Shown piece by piece: positions 1 to 9,960 of a stretch of DNA of 64,000 nucleotides. This DNA comes from Thysanoteuthis rhombus (Eukaryota; Mollusca; Cephalopoda; Oegopsida; Thysanoteuthidae). A program made the position numbers and the translations under genes. Under the pieces are notes generated by a model. That model saw nothing but the letters and a program-made list of their open reading frames with translations, ran no database searches and was not told where the DNA came from. Every line of letters starts with the position of its first letter. Within the stretch, counting starts at the first letter, position 1. The stretch spans positions 20,767,008 through 20,831,007 of the forward strand of contig OY735206.1 of the NCBI GenBank assembly GCA_963457665.1, read 5' to 3'.

Positions 1-314
1 ATTTGTTGAATTTTTTATGAAAAAGATACTTTGCTGAAAATTAATGGAAATATATCTTTATATAAGACCCTCCCCACTTCTTTATTTGATGACAACTCAA
101 TAAATATCAAACATAACAGAAAAACGTTTATAATGTATAAGATAAATCCCTGATTCGAAAAGCAATTAATCAAAAGTAACGCTTTGTTTAGAAAAGAATT
201 AGTTTTATTTGTTTAAATATATTCTAGATTTATGGGGTGTAGAGGCTTTTGTTGACTATTCATTTCAAGAAGGTCGACCAACGAAGTTCATAAATTACAA
301 CTTTGTATTTTCTT
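1..314. other. Unassigned AT-rich DNA
   Basis: I see no gene, RNA or repeat that I recognise here. The short open frame starting at 209 runs straight into the microsatellite at 315 and has no recognisable domain. Confidence 0.5.
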
Positions 315-387
315 TCTGCCTGTCTGTCTGTCTGTCTGTGTCTCTCTCTATCTGTATATATATATGTATATGTGTGTGTGTGTACAA

Positions 388-419
<32 letters not shown>

Positions 420-465
420 ATCTATATACATGCATATGGATGAGTGTATATGTATACGTGTGTTC

Positions 466-527
<62 letters not shown>

Positions 528-560
528 GTATGTATGTATGTATGTATATATATATATAAT
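315..560. repeat. Compound microsatellite (TGTC)n-(TG)n-(TA)n-(TATG)n
   Basis: Successive simple-repeat blocks: TGTC units at about 315-340, TG-rich at 368-420, TA at 470-528, TATG at 526-548, then TA again. The poly-Y/I and poly-V/C open frames on both strands come from this tract and are not genes. Confidence 0.95.
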
Positions 561-865
561 GAATATGACGGGGAGCACCATAGTAATAAACCTGTTTTTA
601 ATACTCCCGAAACTGGGCTATAGTGAACAGCTGCAGAACTCCATTATGAAAATAAAATTACAAATACAATCACAAATAAAACTAAATCACTTGCACCAAG
701 GACCCAAAATAATAAACAGTGATAAGACAACACATTGAAATAACACCGATCAGATTAAAAGAGTCTTGTGTGACACAGGGCCATGGATACTTTAGAACCA
801 TATATAAAGAATTACTATTCTTTTCCTTTTCAGCATCATAAGATAAAAAAAAATTCATGACTATT
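561..865. other. Unassigned DNA
   Basis: This is moderately AT-rich single-copy-looking sequence. No repeat partner within the window and no coding signal was seen. Confidence 0.4.
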
Positions 866-866
866 C

Positions 867-950
<84 letters not shown>
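866..950. repeat. Microsatellite (ATCT)n-(AT)n
   Basis: About ten ATCT units followed by about 21 AT units. Confidence 0.97.
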
Positions 951-954
<4 letters not shown>

Positions 955-1720
955 CTTTGGTCTTCTTATATCTTTTTACTTGTGGTAAGTTTAATGCCTA
1001 GAGAAGCTTCCAACTTTCAAGATTTGTTTAATCTTTGGTCCATTCCATGGCGGCTCATTTCCTTGCATAGATCAGTTTTGATTTGCTTAGAAATTCCTGT
1101 TGCATTGTTGGATGAATCATGTCTTCTAATTACGTTGCCCCCTATCTCCCTTGTTTTATGTGGTCGTACGACTTCTTTTGGTGAGTCAAAAGATTATGTT
1201 TCATCATACATTTTGGAAACTTCCGAAAAACACTCTTGGTCTGACCAAGCTCTCCAAAAAATGGAGAAAGAAACATGCCTCGAAATTTTGCTATTGAATT
1301 GACATGTTCTGAAATGTTTGACAATTGATGCAACGCTGAGAATATTGCTGGTGAGGTCAAAATTGCCATATGCCTGTGGAAGATTTCTAGAACGTGACAA
1401 AAAACAAAACATTTATCTTATTTTGTCAACTGTATTTTTTTCGAATGAAGGTTTTATTCTTAAACTTCTTTTATTCAATAACCACTTTAGATAAAAGCTT
1501 TTTTGTACATGAAATATATACGATTCCAATAAATTTCAAGTTCCTGTGGCAATTATTTTGTTAGGAACTACAATTGATTAAAACGTCTTCATAATTTGAT
1601 CGGTACTGTACGTATCGTCGTTTTCGGCTATACGTTCATCGAGTCTGTTGCGGTGGTATTTACACACGGAGAATCGTTAGTAAGACCCATATCCGGCTTG
1701 CCAGGCCCGTCGATGCTTCG
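951..1720. other. Unassigned DNA, short open frames only
   Basis: Open frames of 72-106 codons lie on both strands (for example 982-1302 plus, 1142-1369 minus). None shows a recognisable motif, and their overlap on opposite strands argues against real exons. Confidence 0.4.
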
Positions 1721-1723
1721 TTC

Positions 1724-1842
1724 TGCAAACGACATCAGGTATTCCTCAATGGTCATCCATCGAAGTACTGACCAGACGATCTTGTCCAACTACGGTGATC
1801 TTCCACGAAGCAGTGTATCCAACGAGATTTCGTTTGTAACCC
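1724..1842 (-). pseudogene. 5S rRNA-like sequence (near full length, diverged)
   Basis: The minus strand can be laid along animal 5S rRNA over nearly its whole ~119 nt with almost no gaps. The 5' part reads GTTACAAACG then CTCGTTGGATACAC (5S: CCACGTTGAATACAC). The middle reads GATCACCGTAGTTGGACAAG (5S: GATCACCGAAGTTAAGCAAC). The C-box region has GTCAGTACTTCGATGGATGA, against GTCAGTACTTGGATGGGTGA. The end reads GGAATACCTGATGTCGTTTG. The internal control region is best kept. Several changes at normally invariant 5S positions, and its place next to a tRNA-like block, argue for a SINE module or pseudogene and against a working 5S gene. Confidence 0.75.
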
Positions 1843-2020
1843 CTTAGCCTCGGGGAAGCTTCCTCAATCTTAGTCCTTGTGCTGAGTGCTTAGTGGGGTG
1901 GCACTGAGTACCATTTATTTAACGTTACTCAACGTCTTTGGTATGAATCGTCGATGGATTGAACCACAGCCTACCAAACCGGAGAAGAGCACTCTACCAT
2001 TGGGCCACGACGATTGTTAA
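1724..2020 (-). mobile_element. Composite SINE: tRNA-like head plus 5S rRNA-like module
   Basis: Read on the minus strand, this opens with a tRNA-like block (about 2014 to 1945). It has an A-box-like TGGCCCAATGGTAGAG near 2007-1992 and a B box GGTTCAATCC at 1965-1956. About 100 bp follow with no obvious origin, then a 5S rRNA-like block (1842 to 1724). tRNA and 5S rRNA genes are both transcribed by RNA polymerase III from internal promoters, and both are known sources of SINE heads. Having both in one orientation in a ~300-bp stretch suggests a composite SINE. Alternatively a tRNA-SINE landed beside a 5S pseudogene. No second copy was found in the window, so the true borders are not fixed. 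Confidence 0.6.
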
Positions 2021-2339
2021 GTAGGAAATAAATAGCTACAAGTAAAAGAAAGAAAGTAAATAAAATAGACTCGAGTTTATTTTGGTCTTTATCTAAAATA
2101 TGCTTAATAGCCTCTTAATGGCTCTGAGAGGATTGCCATCAAAGATGAAATCTGGTACGCGATATGAGAACCCTTAAAAATACTGTGTTGTGAAGGACTA
2201 GAACGTTTAAGATTTGAGGATGTCTACGCCCAATTGATAGCTGGCAATAATTTTCGTCAATGAGAACAGAGAGCACTACTTGGCGTTATGAATAAACATA
2301 AAACTGTCTCCAACTAATTTTTCGATAAGGGAAGGGTTA
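2021..2339. other. Unassigned DNA
   Basis: No coding or repeat signal was recognised here. A short string near 2218-2232 (GAGGATGTCTACGCC) recurs at about 46254-46268 in the tandem array there. Confidence 0.35.
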
Positions 2340-2800
2340 CAGGGGTGATCAACCAAAGCTGTGACCAAAACTGTCAAAAAAAGGTTTCTTCAGTTTCCAA
2401 CTCGGTCTGGAGGGCTATGTATATATAAGTATAAAGTCTATGATTGATTTGATTTCGGTATATCTGTAAGATTCTACAGATGTTGACTGTAAGCCTGAGG
2501 GCCCTACTATTGCGTCTTTTAAATTCGCCTTCCTTCTATCAGGAACCATCAACCAAAACTGTCACCATACGTCTGGCTGGCTAGCTATGAAATATTACGC
2601 GTACAGGCCGCACTATTTGAATAAAAGACTGAAAAAAATCTTCTTTGATGATCACTGCCCAACAAAAAGTGAGAGAAGCACCTTCTCATTGATCACCCCT
2701 CTGTCAATTTTGTAACTGATCACTCCCAACACGGCATGCCAGCAAAACATGTTGGTCACATGGCGGTTTCTATTGAGTGATTAATCAGATTTGTGGCATG
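2340..2800 (+). repeat. Family A repeat, two adjoining pieces
   Basis: The first piece (about 2340-2440) carries the family head: AAAACTGTCA, GGTTTCTTCAGTTT and a GGTCTGG block. After about 100 bp of other DNA a second piece (about 2540-2800) restarts with CCAAAACTGTCA and GTCTGGCTGGCTA. It then runs through ATTACGCGTACAGGCCGCAC, TGATCACTGCCCAACAAAA and CATTGATCACCCC, and ends in GTTGGTCACATGGCGGTTTC. The ~200-bp family middle is missing from the second piece. The family is not one I can name. Other copies are listed below. Confidence 0.8.
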
Positions 2801-2920
2801 CAGCCGTTGGAAAAGGGTTATAAATAAAATAAAACTACTTATATAATACGATAGGATATAACTATCAAATGCTAATTATACAGTAGTCTCCCTTATTTAT
2901 CTAATTATTCATTCTTTTTT

Positions 2921-3517
2921 ATTAATATTTGTAAATGCGTAAAAAAACAGGTTCCTCCTGGTTGAACATGAGCAAGAAAATGCAGACTAACGTAATGTCA
3001 GAAGCCGTAAATAAGAACTGACAAGGTTGGTTTCTCCAGTTTCTGAGTTGATCTGACTGGCTATGAAATATTATGCATATAGGCTGCACCAATGGAACCG
3101 AAGGGTTACATTTAAGCATTTACTCCTTATAATGCCTGCAAAAAAATTTCTTTCTCTATCCCCACGTTAAATTTTTTTTCATTGGTGGAGGGGTTCAATG
3201 TCAATGGATTTTTATGCCAAATTGATCCCGTTGTTTGCGTCCAGCAGCATTCATGCTTTTTTGTGATCACCACCCAACAAAAGGCCACACAAGTAACTTA
3301 TTCATTGATGACCCATGATTCCATTTTTGATTAATCACCCTGAAACGGCGCACTACAAAAAGATGTTGGTCAGGAGTTTCTACAGAGTAACTAATCTGGC
3401 CGGTTTTTTTGTTTTTTTTTTTTAACTTCTAAAATATCGGTTAATATTATTGCAAATGTGTGAACAAATCCAGGTTTATTCTGGTTGAACATAAACGAGA
3501 AGATGCAAACCAACGTA
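2921..3517 (+). repeat. Family A copy bracketed by ~80-bp direct repeats
   Basis: The A copy at about 3010-3403 is near full length, from GGTTTCTCCAGTTTCTGAG to GTTTCTACAGAGTAACTAAT. It lies between two diverged direct repeats of about 80 bp, at 2921-2998 and 3437-3517. Both contain CTGGTTGAACAT and end in ACGTAATGT. At 80 bp they are too long for an ordinary target-site duplication. They more likely mark a larger tandem unit or an older host repeat. Confidence 0.7.
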
Positions 3518-3765
3518 ATGTTTTCGATATTTTTTTAAGTGAAATGCAATTGCAGCATAATTTTAAACACTGGTGTCACTTTGGAGAGCACCGGTGAACT
3601 ACTGAAACAATAAAAGTATATAGAAATGTGAGTCAAAACTAAGTCAGAACCATTCAAAGTGCAGTGGAGAGTGCAATCTTATGAATGACTTTTGGTAATA
3701 GAAAAAGCACAACATGGATTCAAAAGAGGACCGGGATTAGGGATATCATACAAGTAATTAAGTCA
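3518..3765. other. Unassigned DNA
   Basis: No feature was recognised in this gap between a family A copy and an RTE fragment. Confidence 0.4.
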
Positions 3766-3769
3766 AAAA

Positions 3770-4230
3770 TGGGCAGTCCTTTGTCGTCCGTCGTTTGACA
3801 CGGACTTCCCTCAGGTTTTGCCAGATCTCTCTATCATGGGCGTCGAGAAGCCAATACTTTCAGAACTTGTCCAATTTTTCTCTCCAACTCGTATTCTGCC
3901 GGCCTCGGTTTCGAATGTGATCCCTGGAGATCCATATTGTGGGTCGTGATCTCCATCGGTTGTCTGCCATTCTTGACCAGCCCACTGCCATTTGAGTTTT
4001 CTAATAGATTATCCGACTCCTATTTTCCCTTGATGTACTGTTCTGTCTTGTGATCTCTCCACGTTAGTGTGAGCATGATTCTTTTTATACACGTAACTTG
4101 GTCCTCAGTTTGAGGGTTGATCTTTTGGTTAGGTTCCATGTTTCAGCTCCGTAGGTGACTATTGGGAGTTTGAATTCGTTGTATACTCTTGTTCTTAGAA
4201 CTAATTGAATCTTCTTGTTCTTGAAGCTTT
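3770..4230 (-). mobile_element. RTE-type LINE, truncated 3' end of the reverse transcriptase ORF
   Basis: Read on the minus strand, the broken frames give the C-terminal part of an RTE-class endonuclease/reverse transcriptase. This is the region past the catalytic core that normally reads like KVYNQ..LPVMTYGAE.W, ER.ML..TWRD, IRKLKW.WAGHVARM and DNRW....W.PRDH. It is 5'-truncated and has several frame breaks. Ten other pieces of the same family occur in this window on both strands. Confidence 0.85.
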
Positions 4231-4515
4231 GCTGCTATGTTCATTATTCTAGAATATATGATGTCGTTGTTGGGCCTCGACCAGTGGGAATAATTGAATC
4301 CTGGGTATCTCATCTAGTGACTACTTTCAAGAGCTGATGAAATATCTCGAGATATCGATGTATATCACGATATGATAAATAATTGTGTTGTTTGTTTATA
4401 CTCACACACATTAATCAAATTGTACAAGATACTGTTATTTTGAAAATTGTCCATGATGCTGTCTCTTATCATTTATTTCGAAAAATTGACATTATTAGAT
4501 TTATTATGTCAAATA
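4231..4515. other. Unassigned DNA
   Basis: This contains a short run of alternating GATATC/TATCGA-like strings near 4345-4380 and nothing else that I recognise. Confidence 0.35.
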
Positions 4516-4519
4516 GTTG

Positions 4520-4925
4520 GAACAAGTCTTGTTGGTCACTCGATAGAGACCGTCATGTGACCAACATCCTTTGGCAGCATGCTGTGTTGGGAAATTGTGG
4601 GATCAATGAATAGGTTACTCCTCCAAATCCGTTTGGCAATTATCACTAAAGAATTCCGAATTTTCCATTAAAAAAAACAAACGTGAATGCTGCTGGACGC
4701 AAAATGAAGGACTACTTTAGGATATATTTACATTGTAAATTGAATACCCTACCAGAAACCTATTTCGGAGGGTAATGTTGAAAAAAAAACAGAAGTGTCT
4801 TTTCTGTGTATTTGATAAGGAGTAAGTGTTGTCAGCACTCCAGTTCCATCGGTACGGCCTGCACGTGTGTCATATACATACATAGCCAACAAGACTCACT
4901 TAAAAACTGAAGAAACTTATCTTGG
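4520..4925 (-). repeat. Family A repeat, near full length
   Basis: Inverse orientation: it enters with CTTGTTGGTCACTCGATAGA and CCGTCATGTGACCAACATC. It passes GTGAATGCTGCTGGACGC and GATAAGGAGTAAGTGTTG, and exits with TTAAAAACTGAAGAAACTTA. These are the reverse complements of the landmarks in the plus-strand copies. Confidence 0.85.
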
Positions 4926-4974
4926 TAGTTTTCGGTGACAGACCAGCTTGTATGTTTCTAAAAACAGGTAAATA

Positions 4975-5165
4975 GGGTAGCGCTAGGTGAGGTATTACTA
5001 TGAGAATATTGAGCCTATTTGATAAGAAAAATAAGATATCCCCCGCTGTTACCAGTGGTAGGTGTTCGAACCCAGATTGAAAAAGCATGGTTTCAAAAAC
5101 TGATTTTCAAGGCATTCAAGTCTTCCCTGCTTGAAAGATTGACGTAACACAATCTCCGTACAATC
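4975..5165 (+). mobile_element. Possible decayed tRNA-derived SINE
   Basis: A B-box-like GGTGTTCGAACCC lies at 5061-5073, and a weak A-box-like TAGCGCTAGGTGAGG at 4978-4992. Downstream comes a string (GATTTTCAAGGCATTC, then CTTCCCTGCTTGAAAGA) that recurs at about 30160-30225 and 46450-46500. In the 30-kb copy it also follows a tRNA-like block. Spacing between the boxes is slightly long, so the call is tentative. Confidence 0.4.
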
Positions 5166-5268
5166 CATTTCCCTCAAATCTTTTCTTGGCTACGACACGC
5201 TTATCAAATATCTAGACATAATATTTGCGGACGTTTTGCCAACAGACAGACTGTGTAGGTAAATAAAT

Positions 5269-5375
5269 AATAGATAGATAGATAGATATGAACGGACTGA
5301 GATAGATAGATAGATAGATAGATAGATTGACAAAGAAACATAGATAGATGAAAATTGATAGATTGATTGATGAAT
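5269..5375. repeat. Microsatellite (GATA)n, interrupted
   Basis: GATA/GATT units lie at 5269-5290, 5301-5327 and 5355-5375, separated by short non-repeat DNA. Confidence 0.9.
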
Positions 5376-5699
5376 ATACTGATAATTTTGGTTTACGCTC
5401 TTCGGTCGAGACAACTATGATCTTCCCCCCTCTAGACACATCATGGATTGTTGTTGATGATATGGTATTGAGTGCCCCTACCCCCATACACACACACTTC
5501 ACAAACACCCATGTCCTTTGACCATCCTATTTTCATCTGCTATAATCCTCTTTTAGCACCCAATACTATGTTTGGTCGCCTGTAAACGATACATATGGAT
5601 GGACATATCGTATCGACATACAAGTTTGACTTATCTTCAACTCCCTCGGACTCCTTTTGATCCCTGGACCCCGGCTGTGATACATTGGCTGCACCCTCC

Positions 5700-5702
5700 C
5701 TC

Positions 5703-5748
<46 letters not shown>

Positions 5749-5848
5749 ATGGCTTGCACACACACATACATATCCCTTTCTCTCTTTTTACTTTCCTCTC
5801 CATCCATCTGTATTACTTACAATTCCTTGGGTTCATATCTGAAAATAT

Positions 5849-5922
<74 letters not shown>

Positions 5923-5962
5923 TCTGTCTCTCTCTCACTGTATCTCTCTCTCTCTCTCTCAC
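5700..5962. repeat. Microsatellite (CT)n, two blocks
   Basis: Nearly pure CT runs at 5700-5746 and 5853-5960, with a unique 100-bp spacer. Poly-SL and poly-ER frames here are artefacts. Confidence 0.95.
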
Positions 5963-6235
5963 ACTCACACACCCATGCATACATGCACTGGCCTCACTAG
6001 CAGACTAAGCTAAGCTTTGATATCCACAGACACACGCACGTGCGCATGCATACGTACACGTGCCTAGACATTCACGTTCTTAGATACGCATCAAAAAACA
6101 AATAAACATTGATACACGCAATCCATCAAAATGTCGGCAACATAGATAAGATTATAAGCGGACTAATTACTTACAAGAACCTGATATACTTACGTAACAG
6201 ATGATTCTGTGTGTTGGCACCTACTTTACTTGAAC
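5963..6235. other. Unassigned DNA
   Basis: A CA/CG-rich stretch (5990-6075) then ordinary AT-rich DNA. No feature was recognised. Confidence 0.35.
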
Positions 6236-6239
6236 TCAA

Positions 6240-6570
6240 TCAAAGGTTGGCGGAATTCTTGGATTACAGCTAAGTACAAGGTGCGCTTTTGATGGCATAA
6301 TATTTAAGGAGTCGAGTCGGACGTCACAAAAGATATCCGATTAGGAAGAGGAAGGGGCAAAACACGTAACAAACGATATCAGATGAGGGAAAGGGATGGG
6401 GAAAATACGTCACAAACGATATCGGTTTAGGGAGAGGAAAGAGGGGGAAATATGACAGAACAGCTTCAGGGATTTTGCAATGGAAAATTAATGGCAAATC
6501 AAGTCAGAAATAGAAGAAGACGGAATTAAATTCCAGTCGTATCAATGATACACAATAATCTTCGTTATAA
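6240..6570 (+). repeat. Family F repeat with an internal ~55-60-bp minisatellite
   Basis: It shares GATGGCATAATATT, GTCGGACGTCA, AGATATCCGATTAGG and GACAGAACA...GG.TTTGC, then AATGGCAAAT, with the copy at 9420-9640, and more weakly with 8080-8275. In this copy the block around GATATC.GAT.AGGGA.AGGAA.GGG is repeated about three times (6335-6460). A monomer of the family has therefore expanded locally. Confidence 0.75.
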
Positions 6571-6859
6571 TACAAATTTGATTTAACCCCTTTGTCCTGA
6601 GGTTTCTCCTAGACAATTACATTTCATTCAAAAATAACCATTGCTGGTAATGGATATTTTGCTGTACATGGTTATAGACTATATTTCGGAAGCAAAAAAA
6701 CGCTTTTTCAGAGTTGAAAAAGTAACGTTCAACGGTTGTAAAACATGAAATAATTACTTGATTTTAGGATTTACAACCATACACTCTATCTAGGTGGTTA
6801 TTACCACTTGGATTGTGGGTATCTTCAGCTAGTAGCAATAATAATGATAGAGAAGAGAT
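6571..6859. other. Unassigned DNA
   Basis: It begins with TTAACCCCTTTGTCCTGAGG at about 6583, which resembles the TTAA-CCC start of piggyBac-type termini. No matching far end was found. Nothing else was recognised. Confidence 0.3.
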
Positions 6860-7055
6860 GTTGGCAGAAGACCTGAGGAGACTTATTGTCACTCACCCTT
6901 CAGCAATGATCACTGGGCAACCGGTGTAAAACTGTGAACTGCAGTATTACTGTGGCCTATGAGAACTAGGAGAGAAGGGCTGGGGACTTGAGGGGACTTG
7001 CTGTCACTCAAACTCCAGCGGTAACCATCAGGCAACTGGTGTGAGATTGCAAATA
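6860..7055 (+). repeat. Diverged tandem duplication, ~117-bp period
   Basis: Two copies begin with GAGGAGACTTATTGTCACTC (about 6875) and GAGGGGACTTGCTGTCACTC (about 6992). Both run through CATCAGGCAACTGGTGT-like sequence into a poorly kept end. There is no coding signal. Confidence 0.6.
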
Positions 7056-7073
7056 ATAATAAAAATAATACAG

Positions 7074-7105
7074 TAGACTCCCGATAATACACCTTTTGGG
7101 ATTTA
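7074..7105 (+). mobile_element. Pogo/Tigger-like left terminus
   Basis: The string CAGTAGACTCCCGATAATAC at the end of an A-rich spacer matches the usual style of pogo-superfamily termini (CAGTNGACYCCC..TAATRC). Similar strings occur at 2882, 7985, 31404 and, inverted, at 11578 and 56093. I could not pair it confidently with a right end. An open frame follows (7096-7296) with no transposase motif. Confidence 0.45.
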
Positions 7106-7830
7106 AGTGCTTTTATAACGAATTTGCAGTTATAATAGGTGGATTAGTCACAAAATGTTTTAATAATAAGAAACCAAAAAGTGCACACAAAAATGACTTA
7201 TCCTTAATGAATGAACCAAAAAGTAATTATGCTTACCATGCACAGATAAAGTTCCAATTTTGCGCAAGATTGGCTCCAAGAAAATGGACAATCTAGGAGC
7301 TTTGTCAAATCTAGAAACAATTAAAGATGAAGCTCCTACTTCGTGTTCTCTTACTAAGGAATAGGAGTCATCCCAAGAAGGAGCAGACGCAGTAGGGGTT
7401 CATCTGCACACGGTGGTATATAAATAGTTGTTTGTTGAACATATCAGTAGATTATTAGAAAATACCTGGGGCAAACAAAAGTTTAAGACAAAAATAGGGA
7501 ACAGTATTCAGGCAGCATTATTTTAAGAGTTTATTAATTTCGTTTCTAAAATAATGCAATGAACTCTTCACGTGCAGTTACTACAAACTAACAATCTTGC
7601 GTGAACGTAAAGACAAACGTGACGTTAGAATGTGTGTGTCATTAGATCCAAAAGTCCATACAAAAATGGCTTTTTATTACCCTTTCACAAAGGATCATCG
7701 GTAGCCATACATTCCATACGTTGCTGTTATGGCTTTTTTATATCATACCGTGTAGAAAGCCAAAGTTATTTTTAAAAATGAATGCACCTCTACTTACAAG
7801 TCGTTCAATCTTCTTATGCAAATCTATAAA
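7106..7830. other. Unassigned DNA
   Basis: No recognised gene or repeat. It may be the body of a non-autonomous pogo-like element beginning at 7074. Confidence 0.3.
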
Positions 7831-7834
7831 TCAT

Positions 7835-7970
7835 AGATTTGGCACTGACAGTGCAATTTCCATAGGTCTAGGTAATAAATATTTATTTACTTATATCCAA
7901 GTAGAATAGAAATATGAATGTCGATTTATTAAACTGGTCAAATCTAAGACACAATTTTTAGTTCGAGAAT
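7835..7970 (+). repeat. Family G repeat
   Basis: Strong match over ~135 bp to 53470-53615. Both have a TTGGCAC..AC.TGCAATTTCC block, then TAATAAATATTTATTTACT, then ATATCCAAGTAGAATAG and TGTCGATTTAT.AAA, and end near TTTAGTTCGA. Family unknown. The TATTTATT stretch gives it an AT-rich core. Confidence 0.8.
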
Positions 7971-7980
7971 GCATTTCAAT

Positions 7981-8079
7981 ATACAATAGGCTCCCGTTGT
8001 CACGGCACAATCAGTAACATAAGAGTGTCATTATTACACATTTGCCGTCATTACTGTGGCGTACTGGCTGTGTCTCTGA
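7981..8079 (+). mobile_element. Possible pogo-like terminus
   Basis: CAATAGGCTCCCGTTGTCAC at 7985 has the style of a pogo-superfamily end but with a changed start. No partner was identified. Confidence 0.25.
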
Positions 8080-8464
8080 TGGTACGATATCTAATGAGAC
8101 GTGTCTGACTAACAAAGGATCTCAGATTAGGGAGAAGAAGGGAAAACATACCAAGACAAGTGAAGGGACTTGTGATAGAAGCATTATAAGCGTCAAGAGC
8201 AAACTATAACATATAAAGAACAAGATGGAGTTTAATTTCAGACGTATCTATGATTAACTATAATCAATGGATATAAAAATGGACAGATGTCCTCTGTCGC
8301 GCTTATGGACGCAACTGGTGTAATGATGTAGAATTCCATTCATGCAACTGATGTCGTAAAATAGAATATCTTAATTATTGTAATGGCGATATAAAATGCT
8401 GAATTTAAAGAATAATAGAAAATATAACGATAACAATAGATAAAAAATCAACCGTCAAAAGAAT
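8080..8464 (+). repeat. Family F repeat, diverged copy
   Basis: It shares the order of blocks with 6240-6570 and 9420-9640: GATGG.A.GATAT, AAGGATCTCAGATTAGGGAGA, GACTTGTGATAGAAGC, CAGACGTATC.ATGAT. From about 8330 on it matches 62165-62290, including GTAAAATAGAATAT.TTAATT and GATAACAATAG. It then enters the minisatellite at 8465. Confidence 0.65.
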
Positions 8465-8866
8465 GCTATTCCTCCCAGCTCACTGCAATGCAAATCTCTA
8501 TAATCCACGTATATAAAATGCAATGGGTATAGAAGGCTATTCCCCCCAGCTCAATGCAATGAAAATCTCTATAATCCACGTATATAAAATGTAATGAGTA
8601 TAGAAGGCTCTCCCCCCCCCCAGCTCAATGCAATGCAAATCTCTATAATCCATGTATATAAAATGCAATGAGTATAGAAGGCTATTTCCCCCAGCTCACT
8701 GCAATGCAGATCTCAACATCCGCGTATACAAAATGCAATGAGTATAGAAGGCTATTTCCCCCAGCTCAATGCAATGCAGATCTCAACATCCGCGTATATA
8801 AAATGCAATGAGTATAGAAGGCTATTCCCCCAAGCTCAATGCAATGTGATTCTCTATCATCCGAAT
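8465..8866 (+). repeat. Minisatellite, 70-74-bp unit, about 5.7 copies
   Basis: Units start at 8465, 8536, 8607, 8681, 8751 and 8821. Each has GCTATTCCCCCAGCTCAATG near its start, then ATCTCTATAATCC.CGTATAT and AATGAGTATAGAAG at its end. Units 4 and 5 share ATCTCAACATCCGCGTATA in place of ATCTCTATAATCCACGTATA, so they are the youngest pair. The last unit stops within itself. A single unexpanded monomer occurs at 62290-62335. Confidence 0.95.
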
Positions 8867-9415
8867 GACAGAAGATGTGGCACTCGAGAACACAAACTGT
8901 TCCTGTTTTGTCGGGACACACTGGATGATCAACAAAGCCACTGAAAAACATCCTGATAAAATCCGTGACGACCCATCTCTCTGGGAAATAATGTTTAGAG
9001 GCACTGACCGTATACTGAGAAGAGCAATTTCATATGTCGTATAATGTAAGCAGTAAGAAGAGAAAACTGTAACCCACAAACTACAACACAGAAATGCAAT
9101 ACACAAAATAAAACTTCAGCAAACTCACACAAAAATTGTACATCACAGTTTTTGATAACAACTCAACAATAGATAGTAAGTTAGTGTTGTAAAATCATGC
9201 AATAATTCACCAAATTTCCGCCTGTATGCGACAGTGTAACTCAGGAACCACACAATGTATTCCCGTGAATTTCTTTGTGGGTTCTAATGAGACCTAAGGA
9301 ATGTTTTCGGTTAGTTATCGAAAGTCTAAAAAAATGTTTTGGTTCTTTGTTCGCGTTAACATCGATGAGAATATTACTTCTATCCATCTATATATCTATC
9401 TATTTACAATTCACT
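8867..9415. other. Unassigned DNA
   Basis: No repeat partner or coding motif was recognised. Short opposite-strand frames overlap here. Confidence 0.35.
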
Positions 9416-9419
9416 AATC

Positions 9420-9640
9420 GGAGTTAAACAAAACTCTTAGATTACTGCAGTGTACAAGGTTTGTTTTTGATGGCATAATATTCAAAGGAGTTGAGTTGGA
9501 CGTCATAAAGGATATCAGATTAGGTAGAGGAAGAGGGAAAACATGACAGAACACCTTAAGGGGTTTGCGATAGAAAACCTAATGGCAAATTAAGACAGAA
9601 ATAGAAGATGGAAATTCAGTTGTATCCATGATAGACAATA
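9420..9640 (+). repeat. Family F repeat
   Basis: Close match to 6240-6570. Shared blocks are TGATGGCATAATATT, AAGGATATCAGATTAGG, ACATGACAGAACA, GGGTTTGCGATAGAA, AATGGCAAATTAAG and the closing ATCCATGATAGACAATAAT. Confidence 0.8.
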
Positions 9641-9644
9641 ATAT

Positions 9645-9960
9645 TAATCCACCAAGTTTGGGGATTTACCATTACGTTATATATGACCTTATCATTATTT
9701 TTTTAGATACCTCAAGTAAGTTGGTACAGACATGTAATGGTCTGTTTACACAGTTCAATATGACCTCCATCGAAAGCGTCAATCTCATGTCTCCACTTTC
9801 GGGAACCCAAAATTATTGTGTAATATCATTATTTATATGAATTTTGTTCTGAGAAACTGATTCCCGATGTTATTTTTGCACCAACTTGTTTGCTGTGATT
9901 TTTGGCAATTTTATAGTAATACATAACATCACAGAAAACTGCAAAAAACTTGGTGCATTA
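9645..9960. mobile_element. Possible MITE with short terminal inverted repeats
   Basis: TAATCCACCAAGTTT (9645-9659) and the reverse complement of 9946-9960 (TAATGCACCAAGTTT) differ at one of 15 positions, 316 bp apart. Outside the right arm, GGGGAACCGTCTATAATGC (reverse strand) has a pogo-like look, so the real right end may lie near 9975. The interior has no transposase. Confidence 0.45.

Noticed and set aside
1724-1842. Working 5S rRNA gene
   Set aside because: It has changes at normally fixed positions, no clear T-run terminator directly after it on the minus strand, and sits beside a tRNA-like SINE head.
5572-6008. Long poly-SL open frames over CT arrays (also 29002-29915, 34202-34798)
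   Set aside because: They are the direct translation of (CT)n and related pyrimidine repeats. There is no non-repetitive domain, and the opposite strand is equally open as poly-ER.
6583-6620. piggyBac element (TTAACCC start), also 30972
   Set aside because: Only one end of each is seen. There is no matching inverted end or transposase.
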